Under the pieces are notes generated by a model. It saw only the letters and a list, made by a program, of their open reading frames with translations, made no database searches and was not told the origin of the DNA. A stretch of 64,000 nucleotides of DNA, taken from the NCBI RefSeq assembly GCF_001297705.1, contig NZ_LIRF01000005.1, positions 310,001-374,000 of the forward strand, read 5' to 3'. This DNA comes from Chryseobacterium sp. ERMR1:04 (GTDB taxonomy: Bacteria > Bacteroidota > Bacteroidia > Flavobacteriales > Weeksellaceae). This document shows, piece after piece, positions 54,312 to 63,667 of the stretch (the stretch's first letter is position 1; the number at the start of each line of letters is the position of its first letter). The translations under genes and the position numbers were made by a program.

Positions 54312-54584
54312 CTATTTGGTTGCTTCAATGTTTGCAGATGTTCCCGGTTTGGTTCCAGAGTATTGATAGTATCGCCATAAATAGAAAATTCCAAGGATGA
54401 TAAAAATGTAAGATATCAATTTCAAAATTTGTTCAAAGATTCTTGTGAATACAGACTTTTCGAAGCTTGAAAATTCTTCAAGTCCAACACTGTTTCTTCG
54501 ATTAAATTTTCTTCGATAGATCCAATACCGAATTGCTCCACTTATCAATAAAGTAATGATCCCGATTGTTAATTCTATATACAT
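54312..54584 (-). CDS. Small two-span membrane protein
   Basis: The 90-residue protein has membrane segments at about 1-20 (MYIELTIGIITLLISGAIRY) and 55-75 (ILKLISYIFIILGIFYLWRYY), a basic segment between them (RRKFNRRN) and a polar tail. Short proteins of this form are common in Chryseobacterium; I do not know their function. It converges with the efflux operon and stands alone. Confidence 0.65.
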   Translation of the reverse strand: MYIELTIGIITLLISGAIRYWIYRRKFNRRNSVGLEEFSSFEKSVFTRIFEQILKLISYIFIILGIFYLWRYYQYSGTKPGTSANIEATK

Positions 54585-54876
54585 ATTTTGGTGGTTTTTA
54601 GAATTGTAACCTTATAAATATAAGTGTTTTATATTTAATATGAAAATTCTTCGAGGCTTACGTTGGGGTACTTTTGTCTTTCAAAAATAAGGGAAACTGC
54701 TTTGTTTAGCTTAATTATTAACAGTTATTTAAAATGAGTCTTTATCTTAATTATCAAAAAAATATAAATGAGTTTTTTTAATAATTAATATATATGTAAA
54801 ACAAAAGTTTAGAATATTGTCAACCCTCAACTTATTACAAAGAAAAGAAGTATTTTTATTGTTTCATACCTAAATA

Positions 54877-55440
54877 ATGCTGAATACTTTACGCACCCAT
54901 ATTGAAAAATTAGTTCCACTTACCGATGAAGAGTTTACCTTGGTATCTTCTTATTTTACTGCTAAAAAGTATAAAAAACATCAGTTTTTGATACAGGAAG
55001 GCGAAGACGTACATTATAATTATTTTGTGGTAAAAGGACTTTTGAAGTTGGTGTATACAGATGAATCTTTAAAAGAATATATTGTAGGATTTGCGATGGA
55101 AGACTGGTGGGAAAGTGATTTTCAGGCATTTTATACCAAGACGAAAGCCACGATGTCATTAGAATGTGTGGAAGATACCGAAGTATTGTGTCTTCAGCTT
55201 GATGATTACAGAAAGTTGTGTGCGGCGCTTCCAAAAATTGAACATTTCTTTTTAGAGAAAGCTTCTTTTGGTTTTATTGCTGCTCAGCAACGTATTATTT
55301 CTACCATGACTTCCAGTATTAAAGAGCGTTATAATCAATTATTAGAAAAACATCCGTCACTTATTCAGCGGGTTCCAAAGTCGCTTTTGGCTGCTTATCT
55401 GGGCGTTTCAAGAGAAACATTGAGCCGCTTGTCTCCTTAA
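54877..55440 (+). CDS. Crp/Fnr family transcriptional regulator
   Basis: The 187-residue protein has an N-terminal cyclic-nucleotide-binding-like barrel (about 15-125, with LIQEGEDVHYNYFVVKGLLK) and a C-terminal winged helix-turn-helix in which SLLAAYLGVSRETLSRL is the recognition region. No iron-sulfur Cys cluster is seen, so it is not a classical oxygen-sensing FNR. It starts a co-oriented set (AraC regulator, SDR, Rid protein). A TCAC-N9-RTGA motif occurs just after it and again upstream of the Rid gene. Confidence 0.88.
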   Translation: MLNTLRTHIEKLVPLTDEEFTLVSSYFTAKKYKKHQFLIQEGEDVHYNYFVVKGLLKLVYTDESLKEYIVGFAMEDWWESDFQAFYTKTKATMSLECVEDTEVLCLQLDDYRKLCAALPKIEHFFLEKASFGFIAAQQRIISTMTSSIKERYNQLLEKHPSLIQRVPKSLLAAYLGVSRETLSRLSP

Positions 55441-55451
55441 TTTTTATGTTC

Positions 55452-55471
55452 ATCACTTCATCATCATGATT
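55452..55471. promoter_or_regulatory. Candidate regulator site (copy 1)
   Basis: ATCACTTCATCATCATGATT lies between the Crp/Fnr and AraC genes, within 30 bases of the AraC start. It matches the site at 57342-57361 at 17 of 20 positions. Confidence 0.4.
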
Positions 55472-55476
55472 TAAAT

Positions 55477-56370
55477 ATGGAATCTTTAGCACAATTTTAT
55501 CATCATAAATTTAATGAGGTTTCTGTTGATCTTCAGCAATCTATTGGGCAATTTAATGTGTTCAGTATTTCAGACAGAATAGCCAGCCAATCTGCGTTAC
55601 CTGTTCATACAAGGCGTAATTTCTATAAAATAATGCTGTATGTGGGAGAGAATGTTTTTTATTATGGAGATCAAAGCATACCGGTTAAAGGAATGACTTT
55701 ATTGTTCTTTCACCCCGGAATTCCTTACTCTTATGGCGAATTAGCTAAAGATACCAAAGGATACTTTTGTGTTTTTAGCGAAGAGTTTTTTAAAGAGAAT
55801 TTCAGATTGAATTTAAATGATTTACCTCTTTTTGCACCCGATCACATTCCTGTTTATCAACTTAATGAAGAAAATGGAGAGTTGGTAAAATCGATTTTTT
55901 TAAAGATGATGAATGAAATAGATTCGGAGTATATTTATAAATATGAACTCATGCGTGCGTATGTCTCCGAGCTTATCTTTTTAGGTATGAAAATCTCTCC
56001 TGATAATACTTCTTTACATCATATCGATGCTGGAATGCGCATCACGACAAAGTTTAAAGAACTTTTAGAAAGACAATTCTTAGTAGAGTTTAGCAATGAG
56101 CGACTTTTACTGCGCAGTCCTCATGATTTTGCAGAGAAGCTGGCGGTGCATATTAATTACCTCAATAGAGTGATTAAAAAGAATACAGGGAAAACAACCA
56201 GTGAGCATATTTTTGAACGAATCAGTTCTGAGGCGAAGATCTTGCTTCGACATACAGACTGGAATATTTCTCAAATCAGTTATGCGCTTGGCTTTGAAGA
56301 TTTGGCTCATTTTAATCGGTTTTTCAAAAAACAAATTGGCGTAAGTCCATCCTTATACAGAAAGGTTTGA
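55477..56370 (+). CDS. AraC family transcriptional regulator
   Basis: The 297-residue protein has an N-terminal cupin-like sensor (about 40-125, with YYGDQSIPVKGMTLLFFHPG) and a C-terminal AraC domain (about 190-295; KLAVHINYLNRVIKKNTGKT and ISQISYALGFEDLAHFNRFF, ending GVSPSLYRKV). It starts 37 bases after the Crp/Fnr gene, so the two may share a transcript. The downstream SDR is a likely target. The ligand is unknown. Confidence 0.88.
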   Translation: MESLAQFYHHKFNEVSVDLQQSIGQFNVFSISDRIASQSALPVHTRRNFYKIMLYVGENVFYYGDQSIPVKGMTLLFFHPGIPYSYGELAKDTKGYFCVFSEEFFKENFRLNLNDLPLFAPDHIPVYQLNEENGELVKSIFLKMMNEIDSEYIYKYELMRAYVSELIFLGMKISPDNTSLHHIDAGMRITTKFKELLERQFLVEFSNERLLLRSPHDFAEKLAVHINYLNRVIKKNTGKTTSEHIFERISSEAKILLRHTDWNISQISYALGFEDLAHFNRFFKKQIGVSPSLYRKV

Positions 56371-56422
56371 TTTATACAAACTCTGGTTTGATAGTGGCTG
56401 GCGTCATGCTTTAGATTCCTCC

Positions 56423-56430
56423 TAGCTTTG
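56423..56430 (+). promoter_or_regulatory. Candidate -7 promoter box of the SDR gene
   Basis: TAGCTTTG exactly matches TAnnTTTG and lies 23 bases before the SDR start at 56453. No matching -33 element was found, as might be expected for an activator-dependent promoter next to an AraC gene. Confidence 0.4.
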
Positions 56431-56452
56431 TATCGTTATAAATCTAAACGAT

Positions 56453-57295
56453 ATGAATACATCAAAAAAAGTATGGTATGTTACCGGAGCATCCAAAGGA
56501 ATGGGGCTTTCTCTGGTTAAAAATTTACTAGAAAAAGGACACCAGGTTATCGCTACTTCCCGTCAGCTGGAAACATTAAAAAGTCAAATTGACTCTAAAT
56601 TTGCTCCCTTTTTTCTGCCGGTTGAGGTTAATCTTAGTGACGAATATTCTATAGCAGATTCTTTAAAATTGGGAAATGAAAGGTTTGGGAGAATTGATGT
56701 GATCGTAAACAATGCCGGATATGGTACAGGCGGAGCGTTAGAAGAATTGTCGGCAAAGGAGATCAAAGAAAGTTTTGATGTGAATTTTTTTGCAGCAATT
56801 CGCGTGATCCAGCAGGCACTTCCTTATTTAAGGGCACAGAAATCCGGTCATATTATTAATATTTCTTCTATTGCTGGTTTTGCTCCGGGAACAGGTTGGT
56901 CTGTTTATGCGGCGGCTAAATTTGCGGTAAGTGGTTTGTCTGAAGCATTGGCCAATGATCTTAAACCATTGGGAATTCATGTAACTGCAGTTTCTCCAGG
57001 CTGGTTCAGAACAAGTTTTGCAACGGCAGAATCTATCGTTTTTTCTGAAAATCAAATGACTGAGTATGATTATCTCAGAGAATATCACACCAGGTTCAAT
57101 GCAATGAATGGCGTTCAGATGGGAAATCCTGAAAAAGTAGCAGATGTATTGCTTGCTCTTACCGAAAGTGAAAACCCTCCCGTGAACTTTTTTATGGGAA
57201 GTGATGCTTATCAACGCGCAGAAAGCAAAATAGAAACAATGGCTGAGCAAATGAAAGCTTGGGAATTTCTTTCTTCAATTACTGATTTTGAATGA
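56453..57295 (+). CDS. SDR family oxidoreductase
   Basis: This 280-residue classical SDR has TGASKGMG at 11-18, NNAGYG at 86-91, Ser138-139 and Tyr152-x3-Lys156 in SVYAAAKF. The longer C-terminus (about 190-275) and the motif SPGWFRTSF put it among the larger SDRs often labelled oxidoreductase or SDR_c. Arg37 after the Rossmann beta2 strand (TSRQLE) favours NADPH. Substrate unknown; it lies between an AraC regulator and a Rid-family gene. Confidence 0.87.
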   Translation: MNTSKKVWYVTGASKGMGLSLVKNLLEKGHQVIATSRQLETLKSQIDSKFAPFFLPVEVNLSDEYSIADSLKLGNERFGRIDVIVNNAGYGTGGALEELSAKEIKESFDVNFFAAIRVIQQALPYLRAQKSGHIINISSIAGFAPGTGWSVYAAAKFAVSGLSEALANDLKPLGIHVTAVSPGWFRTSFATAESIVFSENQMTEYDYLREYHTRFNAMNGVQMGNPEKVADVLLALTESENPPVNFFMGSDAYQRAESKIETMAEQMKAWEFLSSITDFE

Positions 57296-57331
57296 TTTTA
57301 AAACGGTAATGAGTGTGTTTTTTCCTTACAA

Positions 57332-57361
57332 TGTGATCGTCGTCACTTCATAATCGTGATT
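57332..57361. promoter_or_regulatory. Candidate Crp-like site plus regulator site (copy 2)
   Basis: TGTGATCGTCGTCACT (57332-57347) fits the Crp-type dyad TGTGA-N6-TCACA at nine of ten positions. It overlaps the second copy of the motif seen at 55452 (GTCACTTCATAATCGTGATT, 57342-57361). Both lie about 90-120 bases upstream of the Rid gene. Confidence 0.45.
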
Positions 57362-57451
57362 GAGATCAAGAGATGATCTTGTGTATAATGTACAACTTTG
57401 CAAAGTAATACATAACAAGAGGTCTTATGACCTTCTCTAAAATCAATCAAA

Positions 57452-57841
57452 ATGGAAAAAAGAACAGTAAATCCTTGGAGCTGGCAAAACGAACGCAGCT
57501 ATTCGCAGGCTGTAGAAGTAAAAAATGTGGAAAGTACGTTGTACTGCTCAGGGCAGGCAGCTATTGATCCTGATGGTACCTCAAGTGATAAAGGTATGAA
57601 GTCTCAGCTTCAGCAGGCTATTGCTAATCTGGAAGAAGTGATCTTAAAGGCGGGCTATGAGTGTTCGAATATTGTAAGGTTAAATATTTATACGACTTCA
57701 ACAAAAGAGCTTTGGCCTCATTTTCCGATTTTACAGGAATGGATTGCAAAGCATAATCTTGAACAGGCCGTTACTATGCTTGAAGTAAACGGATTATTTG
57801 AAACCTTAATGATAGAATTGGAAGCAACTGCTGTGAAATAA
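57452..57841 (+). CDS. Rid family protein lacking the RidA arginine
   Basis: The 129-residue protein has the YjgF/YER057c/UK114 (Rid) fold: LYCSGQAAIDPDG (about 31-43), a helix with GMKSQLQQAIANLEEVILKAG (about 50-70) and IVRLNIYTT. RidA enzymes hydrolyse reactive imines and enamines using an Arg in the VEVARLP region; the aligned segment here reads LEVNGLF, with Gly in place of Arg. It is therefore more likely a member of another Rid subgroup with a different or unknown activity. It ends at a very long hairpin. Confidence 0.88.
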   Translation: MEKRTVNPWSWQNERSYSQAVEVKNVESTLYCSGQAAIDPDGTSSDKGMKSQLQQAIANLEEVILKAGYECSNIVRLNIYTTSTKELWPHFPILQEWIAKHNLEQAVTMLEVNGLFETLMIELEATAVK

Positions 57842-58582
57842 GTGTGCTCAATCACTTTTTAGATAAAGCAATTGACGGTTTTTGGCTTTAAAAGGTTAGA
57901 TATATCACATTTATATCAAAAAATTCAAAAGAATAAAATCTACTAAAATAGTCTTTTTTTAGTAGATTTTATTCTTTTGTGGTATGTTAAAAATGAAGGG
58001 TAAAAGTGGAGTAATCAGCTTAGTAGTAAGGCAAAGATCATTTGAATTTTAAATTTATTATTGATTAATTCACTGTAAGTAATTCTATGTTTTTTGATTT
58101 AATATTAATTATTTTCTGTTATGTTGCTTGTTTGGTGGTTTTTATAAATAAAATAATTATATTTGCCAAAAACTAACTCATTACCATGAAATAACTCACA
58201 TGGAGTTGAAGACGTGTTTTATTAGCATAAAATATTCCTTCAAGTACTAAATATTGTACATACTCTCGATGCTTTCTTTTTTAATTATTTTTCAATACTC
58301 CGAAGGCAAATCTTCATTATATCATTTTGATCTATTATAAAATTATGATTTGGATATGATTTAATTATATTGAAATCTAATTATAGTTTTTAATGTGAAA
58401 GTTTTCAAATGAAGATTGTTGATGATCTCAATCACTACAGGAGAAAATTTAGCTTTTTGAATGTAGAAGAGAAGTAATAATTCTGAATTGATAGTTTGTA
58501 CTCTTTGATGTTATGCGGTTATGATAATTGTTTTTATGATAATGAACTTTTGAATAAAAATGATATATAAATCGATTAAGTT
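57842..58582. other. Gene-free region after the Rid gene
   Basis: No coding frame is supported across these 741 AT-rich bases. The hairpin at 57926-57979 is the only strong structure; the promoter of the secreted-protein pair at 58583 must lie in the second half. Confidence 0.4.
57926..57979. terminator. 23-bp perfect hairpin after the Rid gene
   Basis: The arm at 57926-57948 (from CAAAAGAATAAAATC to ACTAAAA) is perfectly complementary to 57957-57979, around an 8-base loop. It is 85 bases beyond the Rid stop. Its length exceeds the usual intrinsic terminator. Confidence 0.7.
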
Positions 58583-59290
58583 ATGAACAAACATTACTAC
58601 TCATTCATTGGGTTGCTTGCCTCTATTGCTATGAGCGCACAAATAGGAATTAATACCACAACCCCTCAGGCTACTTTGCAGGTTAAAGAATCGGATGCTG
58701 AAACTCTGGCAGACGGAATTATTCCTCCAAGAGTAACAGGAGATAAGCTAAAAGCTAAAGATCTTGTTTATACGAATAATCAGCAGGCTAGCATGGTATA
58801 TGTTACATCAGGTGTAACTTCTACACTAGACGGTAAAACAGCAGATGTTACTACTCCGGGGTATTACTATTACGAACCTACTTTAAGTAATGGAGGTAAA
58901 TGGGTAAAGCTAAACACCACTCAAGATGCTCCGATTAAGTTTTTTTATATGCCATCTATTGTGTTTAATACTTCTACAATGGCAACAGGGTTAAAAAGAA
59001 ACCTATATGCAGAGTATAAATCTCAGTTTACCAATAAGAAGTTTATTCCTAGTTCTACTACCGGAGGTACTGTAGGTACAGAAATAAGAAATACTTTTGT
59101 GAAAAGTACCAATGCTCCTGATACCATTGCTAACATCCCGGCTTCAAACGGATTGTATTATTACGTTACGGATTATGATAATACATCATTGGCTAATTTA
59201 AGTATTGATGAAAATGGTATTCTTACCTACGATATTATAGGAATTGGATCTGATTATTCTTTTGTGAATATCGTTTTTGTGGTAAAATAA
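58583..59290 (+). CDS. Secreted protein with GINT fibre-head module
   Basis: The 235-residue protein has a signal peptide (1-20, ending AMSAQ) followed by IGINTTTPQATLQV, DGIIPPRVTGDKLKAK, DVTTPGYYYY and KWVKLN. These match, in order, the same landmarks in the protein at 12687, so the first ~115 residues are a shared module. The C-terminal ~115 residues are a different beta-rich domain without a recognised family. It is 13 bases upstream of a very large secreted protein in the same direction, so they are almost surely co-transcribed and may form one surface structure. Confidence 0.7.
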   Translation: MNKHYYSFIGLLASIAMSAQIGINTTTPQATLQVKESDAETLADGIIPPRVTGDKLKAKDLVYTNNQQASMVYVTSGVTSTLDGKTADVTTPGYYYYEPTLSNGGKWVKLNTTQDAPIKFFYMPSIVFNTSTMATGLKRNLYAEYKSQFTNKKFIPSSTTGGTVGTEIRNTFVKSTNAPDTIANIPASNGLYYYVTDYDNTSLANLSIDENGILTYDIIGIGSDYSFVNIVFVVK

Positions 59291-59303
59291 ATATAGATCT
59301 TGA

Positions 59304-62300
59304 ATGATAAAAACTATGAGAAAGACTATATTAAAAGGTTTTCTCTTGCTATGTTGTCCGTTGTTGGGAAGTTTATCCTATGGGCAGGTAGTACAGAAAA
59401 TAAAACCAAATACTTCAGCAGGAACTCGTGTAGATAATCCTGAATTTTCAATTGACCCTGATGTGAATACCTTTAGCCAGGTTAACAGCTACGGGGGCGC
59501 TGCATTAGGCATAGGAGCATATTCCGGAACACTTACGTTGGGATATACTGCTCCTACATCATACGTTCCTGCCAATTCTAAATTTTATTTAAAAGTGAAT
59601 TCCAATGAAGTAGGCTTGCTAGATGCTTTGTTAGGAGGTAGTTTAGGGAATTTACTTAAAGGGGTTTTAGGAGTTGTGATTGGTGGTGAGCATGTTACCA
59701 CTTTTAATTTAAAGAATGCAGCCGGAAATAATGCTATTTCTGTGTCTACGACCAATTCTAATGCAAATCAGGATAAAATAACCATTGCTAAAGATGCATC
59801 GCAGAACTATTATGCTATCTTTTATCCCAAGGAAGCTATAAAGACCATTGAAGTAAATGATAAGACATCATCTCCTGTATTGCTTGGAGGGCTTAACAAT
59901 TTCAAGGTTTATGATTCATATTATTATAAAGATGATGTGTCAGACTGTGATGTTTCGCTGCTTACATCTTATACTGCTGGGGGAGGATTATTAAGTTTAA
60001 TAGCTTCTGAACCGGTAGTTAATGCACATTATGCAATAGATAATGATCTTACGACATACTCAAAAATTGGGATCACGGCTTTACTTAATTTAAATGCATC
60101 GGGAACGGTAGAACAATTCTTTCATTTACCGAAAGCAATAAATGATAAAGTGATGAGGTTTAAGATCCGTATGCCATCGGGTCTTTTAAAACTAGATGTA
60201 GGAAACCAATCTTCAGTAGTATTTTACAAAGATGGAGTAGAAGTTTCAACGGTAAAATTAGATACGAGCGTGTTGGGATTAGACCTGTTAGGGTTAATTA
60301 ATCAAAACAATGCAGAATTTAGTTTCCTTGCTGCTCCACGTGATGCAAGTGGGAAGATCATACCGTTTGATAAAGTGGGGATCCGTGTTTTCAAACCTCT
60401 ATCGGTAAATCTATTAAATGCAGAGGACATCAGAGTGTATGATGTTGCGTATGTAGATGATAGTCCGGAAGTTAAAAAAGTATGCTCTTTTGAATTTTTA
60501 AACAATAACATCAGACAACGTAAGTTTGATATTACACAGCTTATTCCAAATTATGATGCCAATTATACAGGATATATTGTTGTAGATAGAAATCAAAAAG
60601 AAATTCCTTTTAAAACTGCAGCAGATAAATTAGCCAACAGATGGCAGCCTTTAGGGACCTATTATATTAAAGGATTAAATGCTACAGGCTATTGCTCCAA
60701 TGAATATATTGGCTTTACAGCTGCGGAAGACAAGCAGTATCAAATTCTGGGAAATGCAGCAATAAGTTTACCTCTTGATGCTAATAATGATGGAACGCCT
60801 GATGCTTCCACTGTTTTTGCTGCGGCCAATTATCAAAGTCAGTTGTTAGGCAACACAGGAGTTAAAATTTATGATGAATTAACCAATCTGGAAGTGACGG
60901 GTCAAACCATTAATTTCCCTAAAATTGGAACATATAATTTCTATGCAAAATCAACTAACGGATCATCGTCTTGTGATATTGTTAAAAGAATTACCGTCTA
61001 TATTTATGATAAAGTAGAGTGCGAATATCAATACGTTCAGCGTATGGCAACGATAAAAAGTACCGGAGCTATTTTAACGGGAGGAAGCAGCAATAGTGAA
61101 AGAGCTGTAGATAATGACCTTTCTACGTATGGTACGATCTTCAATGCTATTTCATTAGCGGGAATAGGAAATTCATGGATTGATTTAACTTTTAATAATG
61201 TACAGTCGACTCCAATTCCGGCGGGTACTCCAATCACCATTAAAATGGGACAGGATTACGGCGTATTACAATTATTAGGAGGAATTACTGTTCAGACTTT
61301 AAATAAAAGTGGAGCTCCTGTAGGACCATTGAAATCTATTGGAGAGCTAGACCTTCTGAATCTTTTGGTAGGTAATAACACGATAGATGTTACTTTTATT
61401 CCTAAAGATGCTGCCGGAACCAACATTGAATATGGTGGGGTAAGAGTATTGGTAGGAAGTGTATTGGGATTGTTTAATTCTGCGAGAATATATGGTGCTT
61501 ATGTGGATGACCGTACTCCTGTAACGCAGGCGACGGCTTGTGATACAAATATGACGGTGAATGGTGCTGAAATTCCGGGGAATTTAAATGCTCAGGTACT
61601 GTTGAACCGTTCTACGAAAGATGTTTTATACGGAGTTCAGGATGCAGGGTTGGGTGTTGCTACGGTATTATCGGGTGTTTTATATCCTTATTTAGCAACT
61701 GACGCTATCAATAACAGTACATCTCCACTACATGGCTCTCCGAATTACGATACAGCAGCCATATTTAATACGTCTGTAGGAGTTTTAAATAAGCAGATCT
61801 TAACTGTTAAATTCAAGAATATTGCGAGACCTGGTGATAAAGTAAGAATTGTAATGAGTTCTGAAGGATTGCCTATTTTGGATGTGAATGTATTGGGAGG
61901 CTTTACGATTCAACGATATTTAGGAGATATTCCTATTGGAGATGAAATTAAAGCGTCTGATTCTCAGATCATAAAATTAGACCTTCTGAAACTGATCGCC
62001 AATCAGGCTTCTACAAAGACAGCGATTATCTTAGATGGTATCGGAGCTTCTTTTGACCGTATAGAATTACGTTTAAACAATGTAGTTTCAGCGAATCTGT
62101 TAGGAAGTAAGACGTATGTGTATGATGTTTCTATATTGCCGTATTTTGATTTGGAACAGGATGAACAATTATTATGTTTATCTGCTCCGGTTACGTTTAA
62201 TTTATTAGATCCATGTACTTCTTATCGTGTGTCTTTTGCGTATTCAGATAGAGATCCAAATGGAAATATTACGCAATGGAATGATATCCCCAACTCTCTT

Positions 62301-62510
62301 ATTGGGACTATTTTAGGAAATCCTTTACAAAGTATACTCAACTTTAAATTGAAAAAAATGTATAAAGTATATAGTAAAGCAGATAACTTATACATGAAGG
62401 TTGAAGTTGCCCGAGGTAATTGTATGGTAGGAGAAGCACAGTATATTCCTGTTAAAATTAACGCATGTCAATCAAGTGTTAATCCTGTAATGAGAAGTAT
62501 ACTGAGATAA
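59304..62510 (+). CDS. Large secreted protein with internal beta repeats
   Basis: The 1068-residue protein (1064 if started at the ATG at 59316) has a signal peptide ending SLSYGQ. At least three, probably four, repeats of about 170-200 residues are visible. Each starts near an AxDxDxxTY-like motif (DPDVNTFSQ near 50, AIDNDLTTYS near 245, AVDNDLSTYG near 602, a weaker one near 800) and continues through L-D-LL-x-L and ends with VYDVAYVDD/IYGAYVDD/VYDVSI. A Gly/Leu-rich stretch (LLDALLGGSLGNLLKG) interrupts the first. The motif recalls discoidin-like folds. There is no clear T9SS C-terminal signal, and the family is not recognised. Confidence 0.75.
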   Translation: MIKTMRKTILKGFLLLCCPLLGSLSYGQVVQKIKPNTSAGTRVDNPEFSIDPDVNTFSQVNSYGGAALGIGAYSGTLTLGYTAPTSYVPANSKFYLKVNSNEVGLLDALLGGSLGNLLKGVLGVVIGGEHVTTFNLKNAAGNNAISVSTTNSNANQDKITIAKDASQNYYAIFYPKEAIKTIEVNDKTSSPVLLGGLNNFKVYDSYYYKDDVSDCDVSLLTSYTAGGGLLSLIASEPVVNAHYAIDNDLTTYSKIGITALLNLNASGTVEQFFHLPKAINDKVMRFKIRMPSGLLKLDVGNQSSVVFYKDGVEVSTVKLDTSVLGLDLLGLINQNNAEFSFLAAPRDASGKIIPFDKVGIRVFKPLSVNLLNAEDIRVYDVAYVDDSPEVKKVCSFEFLNNNIRQRKFDITQLIPNYDANYTGYIVVDRNQKEIPFKTAADKLANRWQPLGTYYIKGLNATGYCSNEYIGFTAAEDKQYQILGNAAISLPLDANNDGTPDASTVFAAANYQSQLLGNTGVKIYDELTNLEVTGQTINFPKIGTYNFYAKSTNGSSSCDIVKRITVYIYDKVECEYQYVQRMATIKSTGAILTGGSSNSERAVDNDLSTYGTIFNAISLAGIGNSWIDLTFNNVQSTPIPAGTPITIKMGQDYGVLQLLGGITVQTLNKSGAPVGPLKSIGELDLLNLLVGNNTIDVTFIPKDAAGTNIEYGGVRVLVGSVLGLFNSARIYGAYVDDRTPVTQATACDTNMTVNGAEIPGNLNAQVLLNRSTKDVLYGVQDAGLGVATVLSGVLYPYLATDAINNSTSPLHGSPNYDTAAIFNTSVGVLNKQILTVKFKNIARPGDKVRIVMSSEGLPILDVNVLGGFTIQRYLGDIPIGDEIKASDSQIIKLDLLKLIANQASTKTAIILDGIGASFDRIELRLNNVVSANLLGSKTYVYDVSILPYFDLEQDEQLLCLSAPVTFNLLDPCTSYRVSFAYSDRDPNGNITQWNDIPNSLIGTILGNPLQSILNFKLKKMYKVYSKADNLYMKVEVARGNCMVGEAQYIPVKINACQSSVNPVMRSILR

Positions 62511-62911
62511 ATAGATAATGAAATAATAGAAATTTAATATTTTCTAATTGATGAAAAAATAGACTGCCTTTCGAGACAGTCTATTTTTATTTTGTTCAAT
62601 GAATATTGCTTTGTTTTTGAAAGTATAGAGTCAACTCCTATTGGCTTTTATTGGTTTCAATTTTATGACATGCTTTTTGATTTTTTTAGAAACAAAGGCA
62701 AATGAAATTTACTTCGTGAAGCTTGAAAATACAGCTTTATCAAATCAACTTGGTTGATTCTTCTTTGCTCACTCAAATAAATCATTCAATACAATAAAAA
62801 TTTGTGTCAAAAAATGATTAAACTGGTTAATTTTTATATCAAAATTCAAGATGAATTAAATGTATATTTTACAAGATTAAAGCAAATGAAGAAAAAGCCT
62901 TTACTACGGTT
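62511..62911. other. Intergenic region between convergent genes
   Basis: It holds the terminator at 62557 and otherwise shows no gene or clear repeat. Confidence 0.4.
62557..62586 (+). terminator. Terminator of the secreted-protein pair
   Basis: AAATAGACTG pairs with CAGTCTATTT around CCTTTCGAGA, followed by T-rich sequence. It starts 47 bases after the stop at 62510. Confidence 0.82.
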
Positions 62912-63661
62912 TTATACAATCTGAATTCCCGAATCTCTTAAAGAATTCAGTTCAGGGCTGTCTCCGGGTAAGTCTGTAATTAAAACAGTAATATCATTTA
63001 CGTTACACACTTTAAAGGCTTCTGTTCTCCTTAATTTATTTTGATGGGCCAACGTGATGATCTTTTTTGAAGCGTTCAGCATAGCAGTTTTTGTTTCCAG
63101 ATCTTTCACTGAAGTAGAAGAAATTCCGAAATTTTCGTCTATCGCACAGGTTGATAAGATGAATACGTCTGCAATATATTTTGAAGCTTCATTACAGGTA
63201 ATAGCTCCTGTGTTGATGGCTAAATCAAAATCAAACTGTCCGCCTAAAATAATTAATTCCACATTTTTATAACCTTGAAGCAAAGGAACCAACGATAGAT
63301 TGTGAGTGATAATTCTCAACTGTATATCAATCGGCATATAGCTGACGACTTTTCCTACCGTAGTACCGCCATCCATAAAAACAGTCATTCCATCTTTAAG
63401 AAATTGCTGTGCTTTCAAGGCGATGATATTTTTTTCATCACTCAGGAAAGTTTGTCGGTCAGAAAAGGAGAGTGGGTCTTTCTCCCGAAGAATGGCACCT
63501 CCTCTTACCTTAGATAACAAACCATTTTTGTATAGAATTTCTATGTCTCTTCTTACGGTATCTTCTGAAACTAAAAGTTCTTTTGCCAATTCTTCAAACG
63601 TCACTTTATTACTGACTTTTAGCTGTTTTAAAATGATTTCAAAACGTTCTTCTTTTAGCAT
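62912..63661 (-). CDS. DeoR/GlpR family transcriptional regulator
   Basis: The 249-residue protein has an N-terminal DeoR helix-turn-helix (about 5-58: VTFEELAKELLVSEDTVRRD, LLSKVRGGAIL) and a C-terminal DeoRC sugar-phosphate sensor domain (about 75-235) containing MDGGTTVGKV and the ITHNL and LGGQF motifs of the phosphosugar site. Such regulators repress carbohydrate genes until a phosphorylated sugar binds. It starts 6 bases from the stop of the upstream MFS transporter gene, so they form an operon and the transporter is probably a sugar importer. Confidence 0.9.
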   Translation of the reverse strand: MLKEERFEIILKQLKVSNKVTFEELAKELLVSEDTVRRDIEILYKNGLLSKVRGGAILREKDPLSFSDRQTFLSDEKNIIALKAQQFLKDGMTVFMDGGTTVGKVVSYMPIDIQLRIITHNLSLVPLLQGYKNVELIILGGQFDFDLAINTGAITCNEASKYIADVFILSTCAIDENFGISSTSVKDLETKTAMLNASKKIITLAHQNKLRRTEAFKVCNVNDITVLITDLPGDSPELNSLRDSGIQIV

Positions 63662-63667
63662 AATGAT

